From: Neurospora crassa OR74A
Taxonomy: Eukaryota > Ascomycota > Sordariomycetes > Sordariales > Sordariaceae
Assembly: GCF_000182925.2 (NCBI RefSeq)
Contig: NC_026505.1
Location: forward strand, 3,162,001-3,226,000
Direction: 5' to 3'
DNA length: 64,000 nucleotides
The position numbers and the translations under genes are program-made. Of this stretch, positions 57,181-64,000 are shown in pieces. The notes under the pieces were generated by a model. It was not told where the DNA came from. It did no database searches and saw only the letters and a list, made by a program, of their open reading frames with translations. Each line of letters begins with the position of its first letter. Position 1 is the stretch's first letter.

Positions 57181-58050
57181 TTACAAAATGAGCAATAAAA
57201 CCAACAACAAAATCAATACGAAGATCAAGACCGCAATGCAACAACTGCTCAGCGTGTCCTCGTTGTGCCTCATCACATATGTCAACTTCTGCATCCCCGT
57301 CTGCAACCTCCCTCCCACGCGGTCCGCCAAATCGTCCGCCACCTCCAGCATCTCCCTCTGCTCCTCCAACTCACGGCCCATGTCGTCCGCCTGCCGCCTC
57401 AGCACGCCGACCGTCTGGAATACCCCATCCAAATGCTGATCCTGCTCGCGCATCATCTGTATCTGCTGCTGGTGCTCGAATTCGGCTGCGTAATCGTCGT
57501 CTTCGCCGGTGGCGCCAGCGGCACCGTTTTCACCGTCCGGGATGGCGAAAGATGATGGGTCTGGTAATTGGTCCTTTTGCTGGGTACCCTTTCCAGAGAC
57601 GGCGGATTTGGATGCGAGCTCCTGCCGCATGTTCTCTACCTCGGACCCGACATCTTGCACAAGGCGCTTGCGCCGCGTGACTTCGTGCGCCGACAGGCCA
57701 TATTGCGTGGGGTCGCGCTCGATGGCCTTGACGGACTCGACGAGGTCGGCGAGGTCTTCGGCGAGGGAGGAGAGGGCGGATTCGAGGTCGGAGCGGGCCG
57801 CGATCAGCTCAGGAGAGTCGGTGGAAGAGGAGGAGGAAGAGGTGAAGAGGGAGCGGATGCGTAGGTAGGAGGTGAAGAGGGAGCGGGTGGATTGGAGTTG
57901 GGTTAGGACGTCCCTGTGTTTGAAGTTTTGGTTAGCTGTCAATGTTTTGGGTTGATTGTGGTTTGTGAGTTGGGAAAAAAAGGGGGAGATGGTCAGAGCA
58001 TACTGTTGGACCTCAAGGAAGGGGTCCTCCTCGTTCGTGGAGGACATCAT
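57181..58050 (-). CDS. tlg1: Qc-SNARE of the syntaxin-6/Tlg1 type
   Basis: Two exons on the minus strand (58050-58004 and 57913-57181; 90-nt intron) give 259 residues. Tlg1/syntaxin 6 drives fusion of endosome-derived vesicles with the trans-Golgi network. The N-terminal syntaxin-6 helical domain begins EEDPFLEVQQDVLTQLQSTR across the splice. The SNARE motif covers about 165-230 (REQDQHLDGVFQTVGVLRRQ onward) with the zero-layer Gln in ELEEQREML. A single C-terminal membrane anchor (about 238-259, IAVLIFVLILLLVLLLIL) ends the protein with no lumenal tail. The intron is a multiple of three and free of stops, so an unspliced message would insert 30 residues between the first helix parts; the spliced form fits the family. 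Two adjacent ATGs (58050, 58047) can start it. Confidence 0.87.
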   Translation of the reverse strand: MMSSTNEEDPFLEVQQYALTISPFFSQLTNHNQPKTLTANQNFKHRDVLTQLQSTRSLFTSYLRIRSLFTSSSSSSTDSPELIAARSDLESALSSLAEDLADLVESVKAIERDPTQYGLSAHEVTRRKRLVQDVGSEVENMRQELASKSAVSGKGTQQKDQLPDPSSFAIPDGENGAAGATGEDDDYAAEFEHQQQIQMMREQDQHLDGVFQTVGVLRRQADDMGRELEEQREMLEVADDLADRVGGRLQTGMQKLTYVMRHNEDTLSSCCIAVLIFVLILLLVLLLIL

Positions 58051-58896
58051 CGCGCTACTGCGAAGACGAGGAGGAGTAAAGCTGCGGCATCAGTTGTCGG
58101 TCGCATCAATCGACATGCGCCGGCCTTATTAGTCCCAAGTTGAAGGAAGTGGAGATTCACTGCATAGAGGTAAAGAGATTGAGGAAGTGGTGGTATATGC
58201 AGTGATCTATTGTGTTTGATTAAAATAAAGACCAAAGTATAATGACGTTGCGGCCGGCAGGGTTCACGATCTCGACAACTGCCTCGAGGTACTGTAGTAG
58301 CGGCGCTATGCATACAAGCGCGGCGCTCCAGATTGACACCCCCCTTTGTGGCTGAGGGTGAGTCTAGAAAGTACATGTGGTTCTGGACCCGCCGTCGGCT
58401 TGGCGTGAGACATCCATCCCATGGACCTCTTCGGCTGCCCCGCTTCTGCAGCGGTGCAGCTCCCGCTCCCTCGTCTCAGGGCAATCGCGCAGTCGCTGTG
58501 AACGAACCCCAACGATTCCATCAATCCCCGTCTTGTCTGAACACCTTGACTGCTGCCCCTGTTGTTTTGAGGGGAAAATGCGAGGCCCTTGATCTAAAGA
58601 ACTGGTTGGACGACGCGCGCTGTCGGTCCGGTTGTCAGTGCACTGGTTCCAGGTTCCCCAGTCGCGGGGACGGGCAGTGCCTGGAGGGCAGCTCGCCCGA
58701 TTTGGTAGGTGAAACGTAGCTTCAACGGAGCCGGGGACCACTGTAACCGAAGAGAATCATAGTGTCTCATCAACTGTCCTTTTCCTTCTCTCTTTCCTCC
58801 TCCTCCTCTTCCATCTTCTTTTCCACCAATTCTTTGACTTGGGTCAGGTCATTGTCTTTTTCCATCTCAACCCAAAAACTATCGTGAACCGTCAAG
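58051..58896. promoter_or_regulatory. Divergent promoter region of tlg1 and the cyclophilin B gene
   Basis: An 846-bp gap between divergent genes. The last 100 bases before the cyclophilin start are strongly pyrimidine-rich (58783-58830), as is common in highly expressed Neurospora genes. The open frames at 58333-58741 on both strands show no recognisable protein. Confidence 0.4.
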
Positions 58897-59478
58897 ATGT
58901 TCAGCTTGCGGCGACTCCTCCTCGCCGCCACGCTGTTCCTCGGCGCGATGCTGCTCTTTGCGCAGTCCGCCGAGGCAGCCAAGGGCCCCAAGATCACCCA
59001 CAAGGTCTACTTCGACATTGAGCAGGGCGACAAGCCCCTCGGCCGCATCGTTATGGGTCTCTATGGCAAGACCGTCCCCAAGACCGCTGAAAACTTCCGC
59101 GCTCTTGCCACTGGCGAGAAGGGCTTCGGTTATGAGGGCTCTACCTTCCACCGTGTTATCAAGCAGTTCATGATCCAGGGTGGTGACTTCACCAAGGGCG
59201 ATGGCACCGGTGGCAAGTCCAGTATGTTGCTTCCAAGTTCCGTTATGCACTTTGGTCCATATCATTGACCGCTTGTGTACAGTCTATGGTGACAAGTTCC
59301 CCGATGAGAACTTCAAGCTCAAGCACTCCAAGAAGGGTCTCCTCTCAATGGCCAACGCTGGCAAGGATACCAACGGCTCCCAGTTCTTCATTACCACTGT
59401 CATCACCTCGTAAGTCGAATACACTCGAGCCGCATGGTCTAGGAAGTGCCCGGTTGGCTAATACACATTTTGTCGCAG

Positions 59479-59515
<37 letters not shown>

Positions 59516-60126
59516 CTCGAGGGCTACGATGTCGTCGAGAAGATTGAGAACACCAAGACCGGTCCTCGCGATGCTCCTGCTGAGCCTATCAAGATCGCCA
59601 AGAGTGGCGAGCTTGAGGTTCCCCCTGAAGGTATCCATGTGGAGCTTTAAAAAGCGTCTTCTATCCATCCTTGCGAATCCCCATTTCCCCACCGTTAACT
59701 GTTCATAAACCTGTGTGGGAAAAGTCATATAAAAGAGGAAAGGATATAGAAGCAAAACTTTTTGGATCCTCATACCTACAATGGTGTCCAATTGTGGATC
59801 GTTTTGTTCCTATGACCGTTTACCCGTGTATATGAGTCCATGTGCTGATGAGTCGGTGTTTTTTCTCATCAGGCCTGGAAGGCCAGTCGGAATGGGCATC
59901 TCCCGCGTACGCAAACGAAGACGAGAAGCCTGCTGCTCCTGTTCCTGTTACCGATGCCAAGCCTCCTGCGCACGACAGCATCCCCGCCGCCACCGCCGAC
60001 GACGATGACACTGGTGCTCCCTTGTTCGCCAAGGTCCTCTTCTTTGGTGTATTAGTTCTAGGTCTCGTTTTGTATATTCGCCTTCGTCGCGCCCCTAAGG
60101 GTACGTACGGAAAGGGCATGGAGTAG
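58897..60126 (+). CDS. cypB: ER peptidyl-prolyl cis-trans isomerase, cyclophilin B type
   Basis: Cyclophilin B speeds proline isomerisation of proteins folding in the ER. Exons 58897-59221, 59283-59409 and 59479-59630 plus 59873-60126 give a 285-residue membrane-anchored form; reading on past 59630 without splicing ends at 59650 and gives a 207-residue form. The signal peptide is clear ([21 protein letters not shown]). The cyclophilin domain (about 35-195) has the catalytic [24 protein letters not shown] and [12 protein letters not shown] blocks. The long form adds an acidic Ala/Pro linker, a membrane segment ([19 protein letters not shown], about 251-270) and a basic tail ([15 protein letters not shown]). 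The short form ends HVEL, close to ER-retention signals. Intron 3 is 242 nt, far longer than the others, and its phase is exact. Confidence 0.93.
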
Positions 60127-60584
60127 GCAATATCTCGAATATTTGAAATCTGACAAGGCTGCATAACAGGTAGCTATCAGGGTCTGGGCGGGCGTGAGTA
60201 GCCCAGACGAGTATTGTTGAAAGGGAGAAGAAAAAAAAGGATCAAATCATGGGCATAAATGAAATCATCGGATAGTTCGCTTTTATTCCCATGTATATCA
60301 GTCGCGGTAATGGTTGTGATGGTTGCTTCGGCGATGTAGTGGCGTGTCTGTAAGTCGAAGCATAAAAGTAGCATCACGTGGATCCATTTTTATCCGTTCG
60401 AGTCGCTGGGATATCGAACTTTTTTTTTTTTATTACATTTTTGGTAAGACAGTACCGACTCGTAAACCACGACCAGGAAAACCTTGAACATCTTTTCACT
60501 ATCTTCCCCGAAACTCTAGGTCTCGCTGGCCGAATCCAAAACTAGTTGAGAAACATAATATTCAATCAACCAAAACCCACCAAG
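60127..60584. promoter_or_regulatory. Intergenic region between the cyclophilin gene and trm112
   Basis: A 458-bp gap with the cyclophilin 3' UTR and the trm112 promoter. It has a T12 run at about 60420-60431. Nothing else was recognised. Confidence 0.35.
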
Positions 60585-61159
60585 ATGAAGGTCATGACAC
60601 TCAACTTTCTGACCTGCGCGGTCAAGAACTGCAAGTCATCCAACGACTCGTTCCCGCTGCACCCCAAGGAGGCCGAGCTGGCCAAAGATGATATCGAGAT
60701 CAACCCTCAACTTCTGATCAATGTCTTGCCTCGCATCGACTGGGCTGCTCTGCGGACTACTTCTACCGAAGTACGTTGAACTCTTTTTGTATTTTCAAAG
60801 CCGACCCACCATTTCGATATGGAGCTACAATATATCTTCATCCCCAATTTTCAGAGAAATACCACACGTCCATCTCACACCTCCCTCACCCTCCCACACT
60901 TTCACTTCACCCCAAACAACAACAGCATTTCAACGACGTCCTCAACTAACACACACATCAGCTCGGCTTCCCCACCCTCCCCGAGCAGCCTCCCTCGCCA
61001 GAGGATCTTCAGTCCGACGAGGCTCTCCTCAAGGAGCTGCACGAGCTGCTCATGGAGACCCAAATGATGGAGGGCAAGCTCGTGTGCGGCCACTGCGGAC
61101 ACGAGTACGCCGTCAAGAACGGCGTGGCCAACTTCCTCTTGCCTAGCCACTTGGTATGA
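60585..61159 (+). CDS. trm112: Trm112, activator of tRNA, rRNA and eRF1 methyltransferases
   Basis: Two exons (60585-60770 and 60962-61159; 191-nt intron) give 127 residues, near yeast Trm112 (135). Trm112 is a small zinc-binding partner that stabilises the methyltransferases Trm9, Trm11, Mtq2 and Bud23. The N-terminal strand and first zinc ligands are in MKVMTLNFLTCAVKNC, the helical insert follows (LHPKEAELAKDDIEINPQLL), and the second pair of Cys is in KLVCGHCGHEYAVKNG, with the typical end VANFLLPSHLV. The intron is long for this window and pyrimidine-rich; a CTAAC branch site lies 14 bases before the acceptor (60961). Confidence 0.93.
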
Positions 61160-61372
61160 GTGTGGAGCGCGAGGCAGCAAGGCGAGGCGTTTTCAGGGAT
61201 GGTCGTGTCAACTGGACTAATTGGACTGGTTGCCAGAGACCTGTTGGAGAATCGGGGAATCTTCATCGGATAGTAAGCACCAAGGAGTGGTAGAGATGGA
61301 GAAGTGGTTCCTACCACACGGACTCGGGGAATGCATGCGATGCCAGAAGGCTGGCCACCTGCGGGTAGCAAT

Positions 61373-61393
61373 GAATGGATGGATGGATGGATG
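61373..61393. repeat. GGAT tetranucleotide microsatellite
   Basis: About five head-to-tail GGAT units downstream of trm112. Confidence 0.8.
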
Positions 61394-61580
61394 GTTTGGG
61401 TGACTGCCCAGGGTTGGTTAAGGGCTACCGCAGGAGTCGTCCTGTCCTTGAAGAGACTAGAGTATGGCGAGAATGATTTCTTGAGGGGCGGTTAATTATT
61501 TCAGCATTTTACTTGTTCACTTTCAAGGCGTTCTGTAAGGGAAAACATCAATAGAGGATTATCTGGCAAATATCAGCGGC

Positions 61581-61582
<2 letters not shown>

Positions 61583-61636
<54 letters not shown>
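61583..61636. repeat. Poly(A) homopolymer, 54 bases
   Basis: An uninterrupted run of 54 A on the plus strand. It is by far the longest homopolymer in the window; the next are 17 A at 13756 and T runs of about 12. Confidence 0.95.
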
Positions 61637-61640
<4 letters not shown>

Positions 61641-61941
61641 TTCACCAAGGTGACAGGTTGAAGTTTCCAAAGTTAGTTATTGCCCATGTTTCATGCATAT
61701 CATTGCTCATGCGTGCATTCTTGTTTTCATTCCCATCTTGCTTTGTTCTAGTGTACGAATGCGCAATGCTTTAATGATACCCAACCAAGAACAAGAACCC
61801 TCGAACTCCGGCCTGTCCCCCAAACCCATATACATAGCATGATTCCATAGCAAAACAAAACTTGTGTTCTGCCGCATGCACATCTGTTGTTCGTTGCATC
61901 CCAAACCCTACAAAACACGAGGAACAGGGCCTCCAAGCGCT

Positions 61942-63042
61942 TTACTGCTGCTTCTTCTGTGCAGTCGGTCCCATCTCCTTGTCGAAAGCGCCATATGAGA
62001 CTTCGAGACTACCGAGAGCCTTCAGTCCGACGCCCAGGATGGAGAGCATGACAATGAGAGCGAGCAGGGCGACGAAAATGCCTGGTTCAGTGTCAGTCTA
62101 CTGCCTTGAAAAAAGCGCCGACTTGAGATGATGATTACATACCAGGAGTGAAGAACTGATACTTCGCAAACAGCGGGCGGTTATCATAAGTGGTGTTGCC
62201 GTTGTCACTGCCCTCCTGAGAGCTAAACTGTCCGCGCTTGAGATCCATATGGACTGGTTCGATAAAGTCAGGCTGGTAAGCCTTGAACTCGTTAGGGTCT
62301 GATACCATGACAAGGGTATAGTCGCCCTCAAGGGTATCGAGCACCAGGCCCAACTGATCGTCTATAGTTGCACAGGTTAGTACGGGGCAATTCAATAGCC
62401 GACCCGTGATCCGAACTAGACATACCATTAGAAGCCAGGATTTGCGCCCTATTATCCTTGTGCTCCAAGGAAGGTAGATGCGTGAGGTCAACTTTGACGA
62501 TACCGGCAACCTTCCCCTTGGCAGCGCAGGCTTCCTTCACATAATCCTCCAACGAATGGGTTGAGAGGTCGCCGACTACCTCCGCAACGCTGAAACGGCC
62601 CTTGATTTCCTTGCTTGCGATTGTGTCGCATAGACTGCGCATTTTACAGTGCGAGCCATCGCGGATGTCGGCGGCGTGCACGTTCGGCTGGGAGACGATA
62701 ACGTAGTCTTTCGTAGGACAAGAGGAAAGGATCTCCTTGGCGGAAGCAATCACTTGATTGCTGGTTTGGAGCTGATCGTATCTTTCGGGTGTATTGAGCC
62801 TGGAAATCACGGTTTCGCAAGGGTCAGCATCTTCAGTCGAAGTCACATGCATGAAAGCGCAACTGAGTGGGATGTGGTGCACAAGATCGTGATGGCGCGA
62901 GGGCAACTTGAAGGGACACCACCCACGGCGACAATTGGGACATGACGTACCTGGAGGTGGAAAAGAGGACAAATGGTGAAGAGTCCGAGAAGGCATGCAC
63001 TGCCGTAGAGGCGAGCAGAGTTGTTACTATCGAGAGTTTCAT
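61942..63042 (-). CDS. big1: Big1, ER membrane protein for beta-1,6-glucan and V-ATPase assembly
   Basis: Four exons on the minus strand (63042-62951, 62799-62426, 62361-62143, 62081-61942; introns 151, 64 and 61 nt, phases 2,1,1) give 274 residues. Big1 is a fungal ER membrane glycoprotein needed for normal cell-wall beta-1,6-glucan and related to the V-ATPase accessory protein Ac45/Voa1. The protein has a signal peptide (MKLSIVTTLLASTAVHAFS), a lumenal domain beginning PFVLFSTSR-LNTPERYDQL, a single membrane segment (about 230-250, IFVALLALIVMLSILGVGL) and a short cytoplasmic tail with LEVSYGAFDKEMGPTAQKKQ, which is the most recognisable part of the family. The role is known from yeast and inferred here. 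Confidence 0.85.
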
Positions 63043-63492
63043 GATTTACAGATTATGCCAAACTGTCTGCGATATTGTCGTCGTCGTCGGTTGTTGTGTT
63101 GGATATGCGAATATGGTGTAGTGTACAAACTGGCAGCGTGGTGTAGCTCCAGGATCCAGAGCCCGGGAGCGTGGATGTCACTGCACTGAGAGAGCGCCAG
63201 ACGTCTGATGCATGGGATTGGGTGCTGGGTGTGACCGGCAGGCTATGGACATCAGAGATAGGCGGTAGAATAGGGCAGAATACGATAAGGCCGCTTCCTG
63301 CATGGTGCCCCGTTCGAGTGAACATTTGAACAGGGGGGTGGCTATCAGTAAATTTACAGTTGAACCCAGAGCATCCAGATCGCTGCATCCAAACATCCTT
63401 CCCGCCCTTACCTCTACCTCGATTTCTTGTTCCCTTTTCTCCACAAAACCACCAAACGAACTTTCCACTCAAAGTCAACCCTCGAAGCCATT
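63043..63492. promoter_or_regulatory. Divergent promoter of big1 and rrp17
   Basis: A 450-bp gap between two divergent start codons holding both promoters. No element was recognised. Confidence 0.4.
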
Positions 63493-64000
63493 ATGGAGAG
63501 GGATCCAGCGTTCTTTGTTGCCCCAAGGCCCAAAAAGAGTGGGCTCGCGCCGCCACCCAAGAAACGCAAGATAGTGCACAAGGTCGAGGAAATCACATTC
63601 GACAAGGACGCCCGCACCGAATATCTTACCGGTTTCCACAAGCGTAAACAGGCCCGAATCAAGGCTGCGAAGGCGCAAGCAGAGGAAGAGGCACGGCTGG
63701 AACGAATTAGGTTGAGAAAGCAGGTACGTACCGGATGACCGCTGTCTTTCTTGGTTGGTTCCATGGCAGTAAGTCTAATCTACGTCGGGTACAGATCAGA
63801 GAGGAGCGGCAGAAGAACCTCGAGGAACATATCCAAACAGTGCACAAGCTTCTCCACGAGGCAGAGCGTGCCGGTACCGACGACAAACCCACCGAGAACA
63901 AGTCAGACGACGAATGGGATGGGCTATCCGAAGACGATGTGGCGGAAGAGCCTGCGCTTGATGTCGAGGAGGAGTACATCGATGAAGACCGCTATACGAC
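63493..64000 (+). CDS. rrp17: Ribosomal RNA-processing protein 17 (Rrp17/Nol12), 5' part
   Basis: Exon 1 (63493-63723) and the start of exon 2 (63795 onward; 71-nt intron) give the first 145 residues or so; the gene continues past the window. Rrp17/Nol12 is a nucleolar protein reported as a 5'-3' exonuclease in 60S pre-rRNA maturation. The family is recognised by PKKRKIVHKVEEITFDKDA followed by EYLTGFHKRKQARIKAAKAQ and a long basic helix (AEEEARLERIRLRKQIREER) that spans the splice site. The visible C-terminal part is acidic (DDEWDGLSEDDVAEE). The start at 63493 has no in-frame competitor close upstream. Confidence 0.85.

Larger units (their letters stand above)
61160..61941. other. Shared 3' region of convergent trm112 and big1
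   Basis: A 782-bp gap between convergent genes. It holds a GGAT/ATGG tetramer repeat (about 61373-61393) and a 54-base A run (61583-61636). No gene was recognised. Confidence 0.4.

Noticed and set aside
61583-61636. Poly(A) run as the tail of a retrotransposed element
   Set aside because: The sequence to its left is the ordinary 3' region of trm112. No element body and no flanking duplication could be seen.

Overview
The window is nuclear DNA of a filamentous ascomycete, most likely Neurospora crassa or a very close relative. The genes have short GT-AG introns (about 50-110 nt) with CTRAC-type branch sites, intergenic regions are long, and each gene has its own promoter. The spliced product at 39160-40651 agrees, as far as I remember it, with the N. 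crassa am (NADP-glutamate dehydrogenase) protein: 454 residues and introns of 66 and 61 nt. The Ssd1-type gene at 47880-52256 corresponds to gul-1, a classical marker linked to am on linkage group V. No database was searched; names come from recognised motifs and memory.

Layout, left to right. 1-6.5 kb: the 5' end of a DRG-family GTPase (minus, cut by the window edge), the splicing factor Cwc2 (plus), a urease accessory protein UreF (minus) and the spindle-pole protein Cut12 (minus). 7.7-12.9 kb: the eIF2alpha kinase CPC-3/GCN2. 14.8-20.5 kb: the E2 enzyme Cdc34 and a UBA/UIM protein that looks like a USP deubiquitinase without its catalytic residues. 21.5 kb: tRNA-Val(CAC). 22.2-28.8 kb: Get4, an unknown glutamine- and glycine-rich protein, and the DNA polymerase delta catalytic subunit. 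29.5-33.9 kb: a GMC oxidoreductase fused to an alpha/beta-hydrolase. 39.2-45.5 kb: am and a secreted Rds1/ferritin-like protein, both minus, with 5.2 kb and 3.8 kb of non-coding DNA around am. 47.9-52.3 kb: gul-1. 54.9-64 kb: Gle1, a syntaxin-6/Tlg1 SNARE, ER cyclophilin B, Trm112, Big1 and the start of Rrp17.

The genes are mostly unrelated housekeeping functions. CPC-3 and am both belong to amino-acid and nitrogen metabolism. Get4, Tlg1, cyclophilin B and Big1 all act in the ER or endomembrane system. No mobile element, CRISPR array or AT-rich RIP-like block was recognised. The points most worth a second look are two competing 3' ends of cyclophilin B (an ER-signal-like HVEL tail or a membrane anchor), the inactive-looking deubiquitinase, the oxidoreductase-hydrolase fusion with a likely Cys nucleophile, in-frame tandem splice donors in gul-1, and the distal upstream region of am with a CCAAT box near the reported control element.
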